A stretch of DNA of 64,000 bases, from NCBI GenBank assembly GCA_963682175.1, contig OY821775.1:50192053-50256052 (forward strand). The letters run 5' to 3'. Every line of letters begins with the position of its first letter. The stretch's first letter is position 1. Shown here piece after piece: positions 32,503 through 45,114 of this stretch. This stretch comes from Triglochin maritima (lineage: Eukaryota > Streptophyta > Magnoliopsida > Alismatales > Juncaginaceae). The position numbers and the translations under genes are program-made. The notes beneath the pieces were generated by a model, which saw nothing but the letters and a program-made list of their open reading frames with translations, was not told the DNA's origin and did no database searches.

Positions 32503-34923
32503 CTCTTCATTCATTGCACCCACCAAAGCAGCTGAATCGGGTGCCGAAATTGCCTTTGAATACTTGCTTGGCTCACCAGAGGCTCCAATATCTTCAGCTG
32601 CACTAAGAGCATATGCAATGACTGATTCAGCGTATCTACGGGGTTTCTTGGTCAGCCGCCTCTCTCTGTCCCTTGCCAACAAATACTCTTCATCTTCCTC
32701 AGGTTTCGAACTCTCTCCTTGTGTCACACCGGTATCCTCATCAGCAGTCACTACCGGTGGCTCCACCTGAACTGGAGTCCCACTTGACACGAGAGTAGAA
32801 ATAACAGTGTCTTTCCTGGAAGGTAACATAGCAAGCTCATTAAAGACAACATTTCTTTCAACCATGAGCTTCTGAGATTCTTTGCACTATAAATGATAAC
32901 CCTTCACACCCAAATCGTAGCCAAGGAATATACACTTCAACGACCGAGCATTCAACTTTCCTTGATCTACATGTGCGTACGTTGGACAACCGAAGACTCT
33001 CAACTTGGACAAATCTGAAGCTCCACCTGTCCAAACTTCTTCCGGTGTTCTCATATCCAAAACGGTGTCAGGTGAACGGTTTACTAAATAGCAAACAGTA
33101 CACACTGCTTCTGCCCAAAAATCCTTAGTCAGGTCAGCATTCAGAAGCATACATCTAGCTCTTTCCAAGAGAGTTCGATTCAGACGTTCCGCTACTCCGT
33201 TCTGTTGTGGCGTGTGACGTACGGTTTGGTGTCTCACGATTCCTTCATCCTTGCAGAAATCGTTAAACTCTGAGGAACAAAACTCCAAACCATTATCCAT
33301 CCTAAGAACCTTAATCTTCTTTCCTGTTTGATTCTCAATCATAACCTTCCAGTGCTGAAAATTCTGAAACACATCACTCTTTTGTTTCAGAATATAAACC
33401 CAAGTCTTTCTGGAGAAATCATCAATAAATGTGAGCATATAGCGAGCTCCACCTTTTGATGGAACCTGAGAAGGTCCCCATAAATCAGAGTGGACATAAT
33501 CTAAAGTGGCTTTGGTGGTGTGCTTAGCTGCTGGGAAGCCAACCCTCTTCTGCTTCCCAAAAACACAAAATTCACAGAAGTCCAGACTGCCGATTTTCTG
33601 ACTTCCAAACAAATCACGTTTGTTCAACACAGCCATACCTTTCTCGCTCATGTGCCCCAACCTCATATGCCAAAGTTGGGCATTCTCCTCACCAGACAAT
33701 GATGACGCTACAGCTGCGTCACCCACAACAGTTTCTCCTTTAAGCATATAAAGCTTACCGGGCCCAAGCTTCTTCCCCTTCATCAGAATAAGTGATCCTT
33801 TGGTGATGGATATGCAGTCATCCTCACCACTGAATTTGTAGCCCTTTGCAGTCAGGCTACCTACTGAAATCAGATTCTTGCTCGCCTTCGGAACATGTCG
33901 CACATCCGATAAAATCTTGACTAGGCCATCATGGGTCCTCAATCTGACAGAACCAATTCCTGCAACCTCGCACCTGTCACCATTGCCCATCACAACCATT
34001 CCACCTGACATTATTTCATAAGATGAAAACCAGTGTTTATTCGGAGTTAGGTGGAATGTACTGCCCGTGTCAATCACCCAACCGTCGGAAGCTTCAGAAG
34101 AACCTGTAGCTGCCAACACAAAATCAGAATCAGACTCCACGACATTCGAACCTGACTGATCACCGCTACTAGAACCCATTTGCTTCTCTCTGTTCTGTAG
34201 CTTAAAACATTCTGAAATCTTGTGACCCTTCTTATTGCAGTAATGACAAATAATATCTTTGTCCCTCGACTTGGTCTTAGAGGTGTTCTTTGAGAAACTC
34301 CTCTCTTTCCCCTTCCCACGAGCAACAAGTGCTTCACTTTTGCTCGACTCAGGACCATCAGACCTCTTCTCCATATCAGATTTGGAGGAGAGTGCGTTTT
34401 TGACATCCGCAAGAGAGATGTCGGTCCTGCTGTACATCATCGTCTCCACGAAGTGATCATATGAAGAGCTCAACGAGCAAAGTAAGAGGATCGCCTGATC
34501 CTCATCAGAAAACCTTGCTTCAACCTTCTCCAAGTCCATGATGATTGCATTAAAATCATCCAAGTGTTGCTGAAGGGAGATACCCGACTTCATCTTGAAT
34601 AGGAACAACTTCTTCTTCAAGATAATCCGGCTAGCAAGTGACTTCTTCATGTAGACTTCCTCTAATTTCTTCCACATACTTGCAGTCGTTTTCTCCTTCA
34701 ACACTTCTCTCAGAACTTCGTCGGACAACGATAACTTAATTGTTGACATCGCCTTTCGATCAAGCTTTTGCCTATCTTGATCGGACATTTCTTTTGGCAA
34801 CTTATCCAAGCCCTCAAGAACGTCCTCCACCTCTTGCTGCACCAGAATTGCGTGCATCTTGACTTGCCACAAGCCGAAATTAACATCTCGGCTCAAGTTC
34901 TCAATTTTCCAATTATTCGCCAT
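32503..34923 (-). pseudogene. copia gag, protease and integrase, 5' part of polyprotein
   Basis: The start ATG at 34923 lies 64 bp inside the 5' LTR. Domains in order: Gag (DVNFGLWQVKMHAIL); a CCHC zinc knuckle (CHYCNKKGHKISEC); protease active site (WVIDTGSTFHLTPNK); GAG-pre-integrase HHCC (LWHMRLGHMSEKG, CEFCVFGKQKR); and the integrase D,D-E core (HSDLWGPSQVPSKG, RMDNGLEFCSSEF, QQNGVAERLNRTLLE). A TAG at 32887-32889, where relatives have Trp, closes the first frame. The frame then continues through the linker to the nested insertion at 32497. Confidence 0.9.
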
Positions 34924-34986
34924 GAGTACTTGACAAAAGATCGACGAAAATTCCCCAAATTCGGACCCAAAAGCTTTGATACCAGT

Positions 34987-35820
34987 TGTAAGGAATTAAA
35001 ACCAATCCCAAATACGCAACAGAACAAAAACACGAATCCAATTGGCTAAACTTGAGAACCAAAACGTAAATCCAAAATCCAAACCACACAAACATGCAAG
35101 ATTTAACGTGGAAACTCAATGCGGGAAAAACCACGGACGACACAACTCAAATCCACTATAGAGAAACGTATTACAAGAGATGCTTACAGGAGACGCGAAC
35201 GAACCGACGAAGAAACCCGATTCAAATCTCTCCTACCGAATCACAAGGATGCTATCTCTCTCATTTCTCTCAAGAACACAAAAGTGAATAATAAGAATCA
35301 ATCCTCTAACAAAAGGGACGAAATTGCCTTTATATATGAGGCCAAAACAAGTACAAGTTGCACTAAAAACGGGTGGAATAATGTGCAAAACGTGGGCAAA
35401 ACTGGGTCAAACGGTCGACCGATCGGGTGATCCGGTTGACCGACTAAATAACTGTATCATAAACGGTCGACCGAAATTGAAGTCTCGTTCGACCGAAAAT
35501 CGACAGTAACTTTTCTGGTTTGCGGAGTGCATAATCGGTCGACCGTACACTTAAGTTCCGGTCGACCAAAATTCAACAGACACTTTTCTCCCAGCTCCTC
35601 GAACATTTCCGGTCGACCGAATCTAAGGTTCCGTTCGACCGAAAAACAACAATAACTTTTGCTCAGCTCCAAACGTGTGCCCGGTCGACCGAATCCTAGA
35701 CTTCGGTCGACCGAAAAACGACAGACACTTTGCTGGACAAATTGAACACACATTCGGTAGACCGATTGTCTATTTTTCTGCACGTATACTTTAAACACTT
35801 ATTCAAGGTAAACAACATCA
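34987..35820 (-). repeat. copia 5' LTR, one palindrome unit shorter
   Basis: 834 bp and homologous to 24793-25648. The last palindrome pair is collapsed: the sequence runs from CATTCGGTAGACCG straight to ATTGTCT, lacking about 22 bp present in the other LTR. This looks like slippage or recombination between the two palindromes. Confidence 0.9.
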
Positions 35821-35825
35821 CCATT

Positions 35826-37142
35826 GTACGCCAGTAAACCTCGGATCTATTTATTAGTGGACATAAATCCCTTTCAGAGTTTACTGTTCTCTGCCCCTTC
35901 ACATGTGATGCTAGGCATTTTGGCCCACACATTTTTTCTGCTCCTATAATCTCCATAGCTGCCTATTACCCACCTCTCCTCCCTCACCAAGTGACCAAAC
36001 CCTTCTTCTTCTTTCTCTCTAGAAGGTCTCTTGTGCTTGTTTTGAAGTTTTTTTTTTCTGTTGGGTATTTTTGGAACTTACATAATTTCATTGGTGCATT
36101 GACATAATTTAGTTGGGTGAATTTGATTTGTAATTTAGAACATATATTCATTTTGGCATGCATTATTTTGGGTGTTTCTTAAAATTTCATTTTCTTCTGG
36201 CTTTGGTTGCATTGTTAACTAGTTGGTGCTTATATTCTGTTTTGCAACTTGAAACATATGTTAATTTTGAATATGATTTTTTGGTTATTTTTTCTGTTTT
36301 TTGTTGCATTGAGATCTAGTTGGTGATGATAATTTGATTTGCAACTTAAATCATATATTTATTTTGAAAATGTACTATTTTGGGTGTTTTCTAAAATTTG
36401 ATTTATTTCTGTTTTTGTTGCATTGATATCTAGTTGATGCCTATAATGTGAAACTGCTGATGTGTTTGCATTTTTGAAGTTTTCTCCTTTTGGGTATTTA
36501 TAAGTTTAAATTTAGTTACATTTGGTGTAGTAATTTTTTTCCTCTTACACCCAGTTGGTGGTTTAGTTGGTATTTTGGTTGGGGTGATTATGATGTGAAA
36601 CTGAAAATAAGGGTTGGTATGCCATGAAAATCACGTGTTATGTTCCCCACCTCCTTCATCTTGTTCATTTCCCGAAGGTTTCTCCATCATTCTTCACATG
36701 CCATGCTTTTATGGTAATATGGTTTTTGTTTTTAGTTATTTCTTCCTTCTAGTCTTCACTTGTAGAAATCCAAAGTGTGTGGTATACTGGTACGGGCAGA
36801 GATAATGTGACTAAACATGTGTGTGTGTGTACTACCATGAGGTAATTTAAATACTCACATGGTTTGTCTCTCTAGTTATTACATATTGGAAATTTTTGGT
36901 GTTTTTTTTTGTTTCTATCTTAATGGTTTGCATCCTTTGATTCATATGACTGGAATTGGTAGGAATGGTGATCAGTAGTTGTTCCTATTTGTTTTGATGT
37001 TATGCTAGAGGTTTTTTTTGTGATTTTTCTCTTAACTTCTGCTGTTGATTTTATACTCTATGCAGATGTGCTGAAGTGTTTAGGAAGTAATTGAGATATT
37101 TGATTCTTGTTGCAGACCCGGAGCTCAAGGATTAAGTTGAAA
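35826..37142 (+). promoter_or_regulatory. promoter, 5' UTR and leader intron of the KUP2-like gene
   Basis: Sequence near 36000-36040 is pyrimidine-rich (CTTCTTCTTTCTCTCTAG) and leader-like. The T-rich stretch to 37115 ends in TTGTTGCAG, a good acceptor, 27 bp before the ATG, so a leader intron of about 1 kb is likely. The copia element ends at 35820, close to the probable transcription start. Confidence 0.5.
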
Positions 37143-40100
37143 ATGGATCTTGAGTTTGGGAATGGTTTGAGTTTTGGGAAGGTAATCTCATTTCATCATT
37201 ATGTTGTTTGTTTTGATTTTTGAAGCATTTGTCTTTTAAATAAAATTATTGGTACCTTTCCTCAATATATAGATAGTAGATTTTGGGATTGCACATTTAA
37301 ACTAGAGCTACGTATTAAGTTTCCTATCGGATTGCAGAAGGATTCTTGGAGAACTGTTTTGCTACTGGCATATCAAAGTCTGGGTGTTGTTTATGGAGAC
37401 TTGAGCATATCTCCTTTGTATGTGTACACGAGCACGTTTGCAGAAGACATAACACATTCTGAAACAAACGAGGAGATATATGGTGTCTTGTCCTTTGTCT
37501 TTTGGACTCTCACTCTTGTTCCTCTGTTCAAGTATGTTTTCATAGTGCTCCGAGCCGATGACAATGGAGAAGGTATGCTAATGCTAGCACAATTGATTTG
37601 CAATTTCTCTAGCTTCTCTCTATTTGAGAGTAATAATTAACTGTTTTGAGGGTAAATTCTCAGGTGGCACTTTTGCTTTGTATTCTCTTATATGCCGGCA
37701 TGCGAAAGTGAGCTTACTCCCCAATAGACAGATTGTGGATGAGGAGCTCTCAACGTACAAATTAGAGTGCCCACCCGAGACAAAAGGCGAGTCAAGAGTC
37801 AAAACTTTCCTTGAAAAACACAAGAACTTGCATACTGTGTTGCTACTCTTTGTCATGCTTGGGACTTGTATGGTGATTGGAGATGGATTGCTCACACCAG
37901 CTATATCAGGTACTAGAACATGGTTTAGGCTTCAGTTATATATATTTTATAAATTTTATTTATAACAAAATAGGCCCAAGAATAAATTATTGAGGGTTGC
38001 ATTTGATCGAGCTTTTGCTTTCTCAAAGAATGTAACAAAATTTGACAACTTTTCAAGTGCATTTTGTTTCCGATGATGTGCTTATTATTGGTCAGCCACC
38101 CAATGTGGTGTTTAATTTGCCAACTTGAAGTTTCTTTTCAGTTTTCTCAGCAGTTTCGGGGCTGGAGTTGTCCATGTCGAAAGGCAACCATGAATGTAAG
38201 CATCTCTATCGTTGAACTTCAGAATTGTTGCTGTCTGCTGCTTCTCACGTTCTGTAGTTTTCCTAATACGCAGATGCTGTTGTCCCAATAACCTGCTTCA
38301 TTATATCCTGCTTGTTTGCTCTTCAACACTATGGCACACATCGGATAGGATTCTTGTTTGCACCGGTCGTGGTGGTCTGGCTTTTCTGCATTAGTACCCT
38401 CGGCATATATAACATTATCAAATGGAATCCTCAAGTTTACCAAGCTCTGTCGCCTTACTACATGTACAAGTTCCTGAAGAAGACCAGAAAGAGTGGTTGG
38501 ATGTCGTTGGGTGGGATTTTGTTGTGCGTGACAGGTAAAGAATTGATACATATCCAAACAACACTAATGCCGAACGATTTAGCCACTAAGTCATGTTTTC
38601 GAGTATATGTCTATTCCAAACTAACCCAAGTTCATTGGCATTTGGTTCTCGAGTTAAGCTTTTGATATATATATTGTTCATACAAATTCTATTAGAGAAA
38701 GGAAAGCATATGATCTTATACCATGTTTTTTCCTTATTATAAAAATCCACCGTCGACATGAAAATGAATCATGTATTCATGTTATCTTACACCCTAGTCC
38801 TAATGCAGGTTCAGAAGCGATGTTTGCTGATCTTGGTCATTTCTCATACACTGCAATTCAGGTTATTGCATCTCCTTCTGGTTTCAAATTTTCAACCACA
38901 TGTGCATGCCACACATAAATCCCTTAACTTAAAGTTCTATGAAAATGCAGATTGCTTTCACCTTTCTGGTTTACCCAGCTTTAATTTTGGCATACATGGG
39001 CCAAGCCGCGTACCTGTCGAGACACCATCATTCGATTACTAGAATTGGATTTTACGTTTCGGTTCCAGGTGATTTATCATTCACCCATATTCACTGTTTT
39101 TCCTGGTTAGCAATAGATTTTATCTCTCAAAATTAAATGTTGAATCTGATGATCTATTCTAGATATCGTGAGGTGGCCAGTACTTATAGTTGCCATACTC
39201 GCCTCGGTGGTAGGAAGCCAATCTATAATCACGGGAACCTTCTCCATCATAAACCAGAGCCAATCTCTCGGTTGCTTCCCTCGAGTCAAAGTGGTTCACA
39301 CCTCTGACAAAATACACGGTCAGATATACATTCCCGAGATCAATTGGGTCCTCATGATTATGTGCATAGCCGTCGCCGTTGGATTCAGAGACACAAAACA
39401 CATGGGCAATGCGTCGGGTAATTTCTCCTCATCTCGCTCTGCTCAATCAATTTCCCTTGATCTGACTCAAAAGTAATGGCTACGTAATTAGGCTCCTCTG
39501 CATTTATAGAATAGAATCATCTAAGTTGAAAATTGGACAACAGTCGTATTGGAATTTCAGTTGATAGACTATTGGCATTGAGATAACAATATCAGGAATC
39601 ACACCAGCGAAGTAGGTTACATCCTAGTGTTTAGTTAGAGTAGTTTTTTTTTTCCAACAAATTGTAATGCCATTCAAAATGTCTAACTTTATGTTATTAT
39701 GACGCAGGGCTCGCGGTCATTAGTGTGATGTTGGTCACTACTTGCCTCACTTCCTTAGTTATGATCCTATGTTGGAACAAGCCCCCGATCCTCGCACTCG
39801 CGTTCCTTCTCTTTTTTGGATCAATTGAAGGCCTCTACTTCTCTGCTTCCCTCATTAAATTTCTCGATGGTGCATGGCTTCCCATCCTCCTTGCGCTCAT
39901 TCTCGTCACCGTGATGTTCATTTGGCATTACGCCACAATAAAGAAATATGAATTCGACCTTCACAACAAGGTCTCTCTTGATTGGCTTCTTGCTTTGGGG
40001 CCCTCCCTTGGCATTGTCCGTGTTCCTGGCATTGGTCTCGTCTACACCCACCTTACGAGTGGTATCCCAGCTAACTTCTCCCGCTTCGTGACAAACCTTC

Positions 40101-40753
40101 CAGCTTTCCACCGCGTCCTTGTCTTTGTGTGCGTTAAATCCGTGCCCGTTCCTCATATCCCCCCTGCTGAGCGCTATCTCATCGGTCGCGTGGGGCCTCC
40201 AGACCATCGATCCTACCGTTGCATTGTCCGGTATGGGTACCGTGATGTGCACCAAGACGTTGATTCGTTTGAGACAGAACTCGTGGAAAGCCTTGCGAAT
40301 TTCATTCAACTCGACGCCCCCTACCGAGGTTCTTGGTCTAGTCATTCAGCAACCAGTGTTTCCAATGGACTAACCGTTGTAGGGACAAACACAACCACGC
40401 AGTCTAATCAAGAGATTGAAGAAAGCATTCAACCTACGCTTGAGGAAGGGACCGAGATAGTGCCAATGGCTACAACAAAAAAGGTGAGATTCGTCTTAGA
40501 GGGCAGCAAGAGCCCGGAAATGGACAGTGCAGTGAGGGAAGAATTGGAGGATTTGTTTGCTGCGCAGGGATCAGGGACTGCCTTCATAATGGGACATTCA
40601 CACGTTAAAGCAAAGCCCGGTTCATCTATCTTTAGGAAGGTGGCAATAGATCTCGCCTACAATTTCCTCCGGCGAAATTGCCGAGGGCCCGAGGTGGTGC
40701 TTCGAGTTCCACCTGCCTCACTTCTTGAAGTTGGGATGGTATACATTGTGTAA
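37143..40753 (+). CDS. KUP2: HAK/KUP/KT potassium transporter, KUP2-like, 768 aa
   Basis: Nine exons: 37143-37181, 37338-37572, 37664-37909, 38142-38195, 38274-38534, 38809-38861, 38951-39068, 39163-39417 and 39708-40753. All are GT-AG and in phase. Family marks are [106 protein letters not shown] and [13 protein letters not shown]. About 12 membrane segments are followed by a long cytosolic C-terminus (exon 9), ending [11 protein letters not shown]. It carries K+ (with H+) across the plasma or vacuolar membrane. In Arabidopsis, KUP2 mutation (shy3) limits cell expansion. Wording in exons 2-3 (SLLPNRQ, STYKLE) fits KUP2 better than KUP6 or KUP8. Confidence 0.95.
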
Positions 40754-41461
40754 TTATGTAGTTGCAGACTGTAGAGAGTAGAGTGATGGCTGAATCTATT
40801 TTCCAGCTAAAAAATGTGGATTTGGATTTTGTCTGACTGATACGTACGATGGAAGTTTGAATCATATATGCAATGTAGCTCAGCCACTAATTTTCTTCTT
40901 CTCTATAATGTTTCATATTCTGGCTTCCTTGAACATGTTGGATTGCTGTTGTTTCGAAATTAAAAGTTTTGGACATGTTTTCACAGCCCATAACTTCTGC
41001 TAGGGACTTGCTTTAGTGCTTCTTTTCCAAGATACGTTTTTTCTTCTTTCAGGGGGGTTATTTTGTGTTCTTTTGATATGTTTTCATTACAAAATGTTCA
41101 AGTTTGAATAGAAAGTTCTCAGGACATACAAGTTTGAAGAATTAAAAACTTAAACTACCAACCAAGTTAGAATGGTTTGGTGAGAAAATGGTGTCATTGC
41201 GAACATTAGGTTTTAAGATAACCTGAAATTCTGTGACTTCTAGAAGACAATTCAGTCAATCACGCTAGAGTTAAATCTAAAATTGTTTTTGTAACTTTTC
41301 TCACAAACAGAAGCACCAAGAAGTCAAGAACCAGAAACAGAAAGAACTAACAGTATTAGCAAATGATCATCCTCTAAGTTAACATTTAACCACCCAAAAG
41401 TTAACATTGTTCAGTAATGTCAGTTTAAACAGTTAAAGTTCCTTTGGTCAGTGCCACAACT
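40754..41461. other. intergenic between convergent genes
   Basis: The 3' ends of the KUP2-like (+) and NRPE7-like (-) genes face each other across about 700 bp. AT-rich, probably both 3' UTRs. No other feature seen. Confidence 0.6.
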
Positions 41462-42004
41462 TCAGCTGGACTTCGCTATTGGACCAAGAAAATCACTTGC
41501 AAGAGTACCCAAAACACGGAATGCTCTGTCGAGTTCCTGCCACTGAACGCCGAGCACCTTGAAACGAACTGTGGTGTTCTTCTCCAGCTTCTCCAACTTG
41601 TCGCTCAGGAAGTGCGGGTTTTCTCCTGCAATGTACTTGAAATCCGGCATGGTTTTTGAGTGTACATATATCTGCTCGAACGGGCCCGACTTCAGAAATA
41701 CACCTTGTTTGAGAACTTTGTCAATGGTGCCATCAAAAATCTCACCACGGAAAGGCTTCAGAGTGATGCAACTGAACTCCACAGGAAAGAGTACATCGCC
41801 AGTCAGTTCCCGCACCTTACCATCACCTACCCTGTCCAGAGTAGTTACTGCAACGAAAAACCCGTACTCCTCCGTGGCTTTCCGGATCGAGAATTCCTCC
41901 AGGAGACGCAAGATGATCGACTTGTGGAGCACCAGGTCATTCGGATCCATCTTGTCGGGTGAGAGCACCACATTCCATGACATCTTCACCTTCAGGAAAA
42001 CCAT
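41462..42004 (-). CDS. NRPE7: RNA polymerase IV/V subunit 7 (RPB7-like), 180 aa
   Basis: One coding exon. The ATG at 42004 was chosen because MVFLKVKMSWNVVL is the family N-terminus; the upstream in-frame extension has no similarity. The N-terminal half is the RPB7 tip domain (ATEEYGFFVAVTTLDRVGDG, GDVLFPVEFSC, KPFRGEI). The C-terminal half is the OB/S1-type domain (GVFLKSGPFEQIYV, PDFKYIAGENP, ending DFLGP). The wording matches Pol IV/V subunit 7 rather than RPB7. With subunit 4 it forms the stalk of the polymerases that drive RNA-directed DNA methylation. A coding region without introns but with a long leader intron is likely (next entry). Confidence 0.92.
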   Translation of the reverse strand: MVFLKVKMSWNVVLSPDKMDPNDLVLHKSIILRLLEEFSIRKATEEYGFFVAVTTLDRVGDGKVRELTGDVLFPVEFSCITLKPFRGEIFDGTIDKVLKQGVFLKSGPFEQIYVHSKTMPDFKYIAGENPHFLSDKLEKLEKNTTVRFKVLGVQWQELDRAFRVLGTLASDFLGPIAKSS

Positions 42005-44105
42005 CTTGATCCAACAAGTGGGAAGCAGTCTGAACCTGATCCAAAAACAAATGCAACGTTTTACAGCTTGCACAAAAGGCAATGACGAACACAAATAATA
42101 CATCAAATTTCGGCCACCAAGCAACGTTTAGGTAACTTAACATTTGAAGTGGGGTTTGCAAACGTCAAAATTTCAAATTGGATACAGAACAATAACGCAA
42201 GTTTGAATTTTTATTTATTTTTTGAGTAAAAACTGACATGCAAGTTTTTGAATGGTACACTTTGTTAAAAATACGAGAAAAAATATTCTACATGAGTTAG
42301 TATGACAAAAGTTAAATATACATGGTTAGGCACCAAAAAATAGGAACCTGACACGTAAAAACACTTATGAGATACATGACATAAAAATTACTTAGATAGT
42401 TAGATATGATGGAAGTACCAACAAATTAATGGGTAAGAAATAAAACCATGGTATTGTGAAAAAAAGAGGTAGGATATCCTAAATATTACTGGAGCATCTA
42501 TATAACAAATTAAGTACCATATGACATCAAAAATTACCAGGGAAAATAGTTATAAGAGTGTGGATTAATATATGATGTCAGAACCAAATCAGTGCCAAGC
42601 AAAAGTCGCCAAAATTCATTTGGATGGCGGGTTACAGTTTGAGACATTCCACTCAGGGATGCGCCCAACCCCAAACACGGAGGGCATCCAGGTATGAACA
42701 TAGAAAAGAGGCTGTCATTGTTACCATTGCATAAGGACAGGAAATCAAATCATCTATATGCATAAACCAAAAATGTGCATAATAGAATGCATTTTCTATG
42801 AACATAGAAAAGAGGCTATCATCGTTACCATTGCGTAAGGACAGGAAATTAAATCATCCATATGCATAAACCAAAACTGTACATAAAACGTTTGGGATCA
42901 CAATTACCCAACGAAACGGGACCGCAGTGTACGAAAGAAGGAAGCTCAAAACCGACAGCATCCTAGGGGGACTGCTCTAAACACTCCCCCACCCAAAACT
43001 GACAGGCTACAAAACGTAGGCATTCTAAACCAACGAGTGCACATAATCCCAACGCAGTCCAACCCAACCGAGCAGGATCCCACGGGCAATGCTCCATATT
43101 CTCACAAGCGCATCAAACCGAAGAGCATATGAAAACCAACGAATGCTCTAAATCCAACACAATCCCACAAAAATGCACTTGTGAGAACCCACGATGTCCC
43201 TTCGCTCAAGCAGCAGCCAAGGAGACACTGGACGTGAAGGAGGAGGCGGTCGGAGGCAGAGGTGATGGGTTGTGTCCGATTGTAGGATTCGCCAAGTGGC
43301 GTATCCGACACACCAGGCCACACCCGATACACACCCTGTGCGGGTGCTGCTTGGGATTTGAAGAGTTGATGCTATAAAGCTCACCAGTCGTCTGCATCCT
43401 TTTTTATTTTTTCTTCCCTCTTGTATATATATTTTGTTTTCTATCAATGATAAAAAAACAAAGCAAATCTAGCAAAAATGATTTGAAATTCGTATTATGC
43501 TGTCCATGATCTATAACATAAGAAACTATAAGCAACAAATGAGTACGATAATAAACCATACAATGTAGCAAAATGCGAAGCACTTCGGTTTCCATTTCAA
43601 ACATCGAAAAGAAAGTGCACATTGCTACCGAATAAATCGCAAGCAACGTCGAGTACCGTAACAATACTAATCTAGCAAAAATGTCAATGAGTCCACACTA
43701 CATTGCTGGCAAGAGACAATAACACTCACGGACAAACCGTGAGCAAGGATTGGTGTGGTAATAACTACATAATCTAGGAAAGACGCCACCTTTTCATTTT
43801 CAGAGATTGAACAGACATGGTACATTGCAGATAAGTTAAAAGGAACTACAAAACCCTCACAAACCCTAAACCCTAAAGATTGTATGCGCTGGTTTTCACA
43901 GAATATCAACAAGGTCAAACCCTAATTCCAAGGAAAAGTTGAGTTTTTGTTGTTGAGGGGATCGACGATATACAAAAGCAATGGACTGAAAGGACCTAAA
44001 AGGTGGAGGTTTGGATTTCTCACCGGAGACGGGAGGGTCGCCACGGCGAAGGTCGGAGAGGAGAGCCGAGAGAAGAGTTGTTGGAGAGAAGGGAGAAGTG
44101 TTGGA
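42005..44105 (-). other. 5' leader and leader intron of the NRPE7-like gene
   Basis: On the minus strand a pyrimidine-rich leader (CTTCTCTCCAACAACTCTTC) at about 44045-44100 ends in a strong donor, CTCCG|GTGAGAA, near 44020. An acceptor, GGATCAG, lies near 42040 before the ATG. This implies an intron of about 2 kb. It holds a tandem duplication (42694-42890) and a telo-box-like AAACCCTAAACCCTAAA (plus strand) near 43862. No other gene is seen here. Confidence 0.5.
42694..42890. repeat. 104-bp tandem duplication in the NRPE7 leader intron
   Basis: Copies start at 42694 and 42798 and share ATGAACATAGAAAAGAGGCT, GTTACCATTGC and CATATGCATAAACCAAAA with few changes. Confidence 0.85.
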
Positions 44106-44109
44106 AATA

Positions 44110-44470
44110 ATAAGTAGTATTGATAATATCACTTTGTTGATAATAACTTTTCTCAATTTGATATCACTTTTCGGTCAAACTTAACGATTATTTCCGTCGG
44201 TAACTTTTATTTTGTAATATTTTATCTGTAATTCATTATTTAAATCTTAAAAATTCATTATTTAAATCTACATTTGTCTTTTTTTGCAATTTTTCTTTTA
44301 TCCCTAGTACATTCTTAAATATGTATTTACGTGAAAGTTCGAATCGAATGAATATCGAATTTGGTTGGAATTTGATTCGGATTGGTGTTAAATCTAACCC
44401 AAATTCAAACTAAATCTGACATCCATTTCGATCCGAATTTTCACGTTAAAAATTTAAAACAAAATATACT
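44110..44470. repeat. foldback/MITE-like repeat, copy 2
   Basis: A decayed relative of 2345-2730: the same order of 'TTATCCCTAGTACATTCTTAA', ATTTACGTGAAA, TTTGGTTGGAATTTG and the opposite arm CCATTTCGATCCGAATTTTC. It lies in the region between the divergent NRPE7 and ETG1 genes. Confidence 0.6.
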
Positions 44471-44560
44471 TAAACTTACGATCTTTTGAACGTGAAACAT
44501 TTTTTATTTTATGTACTTATGATTTACCGACGGGTGTTCTAGATACCATTGAATTCCCAA

Positions 44561-45114
44561 ACATAATTACAACAAAATGATGATTTGAACCAAACATCAA
44601 GATGCAAAATCGAAAAGAAACAAATGATTAGACTAACTTACTTAGAAGATCTGATCATTAGTAAATAGTTGTGATAGTTGAATTTTAGTTGACGCAAGGA
44701 CGATGTCACCTTATGGAAGGGGAGTTGGTCGACTTACTAATTTTTTAAATCCTTTGGGATATTGATCATGATTTTTGAGCATTTTGCCTATATTTTGAAG
44801 ATCTTATGTGATTTTTTGACTCTTGAATTTTAGTTTTTTTGGATTTCGACCTTCTGAATTTCAACCTTTTTGGATTGGATTTCGACCCCTTGAATTTTTT
44901 TTCTTACCAATAATTAGATATGCAGTAGAAGTTTTAACCCGTTAATACCTCCACGAATTCCGACTCCGTGACTTAAATTCTTGGCATCATCCCAGAGCTG
45001 CCGTATTTGCATATTTGGTGAATAAAATATAAAATCAATAAGCAAAATGGGAAAAACACGCAACACCCTCAACTTTCAAGAAACCACAATTAGATCCTCG
45101 ATGGCATCTCAACA
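44561..45114. other. intergenic, upstream of ETG1
   Basis: AT-rich, no gene. It contains two near repeats of TTTCGACC(T/C)(T/C)-TGAATTT (44847 and 44880). Confidence 0.5.

Larger units (their letters stand above)
24793..35820 (-). mobile_element. Ty1/copia retrotransposon, interrupted by a nested element
   Basis: LTRs at 24793-25648 (3' LTR) and 34987-35820 (5' LTR) run on the minus strand. A perfect 5-bp target duplication CCATT (24788-24792 and 35821-35825) flanks the whole. Beside the 5' LTR the minus strand reads TGGTATCAAAGC, the initiator-Met primer-binding type. Beside the 3' LTR is a polypurine tract, AAAGGTGGAGAT. Order on the minus strand is gag, protease, integrase, RT, RNase H, which is the copia order; the sequence looks like the Tork group. 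The LTRs differ by scattered substitutions and indels. Pol is split by the 27217-32497 insertion and has two internal stops, so this copy cannot function alone. Confidence 0.92.

Noticed and set aside
43102..43447. Overlapping frames on both strands in the NRPE7 leader intron
   Set aside because: They contradict each other, have no domain, and are best explained by locally higher GC.
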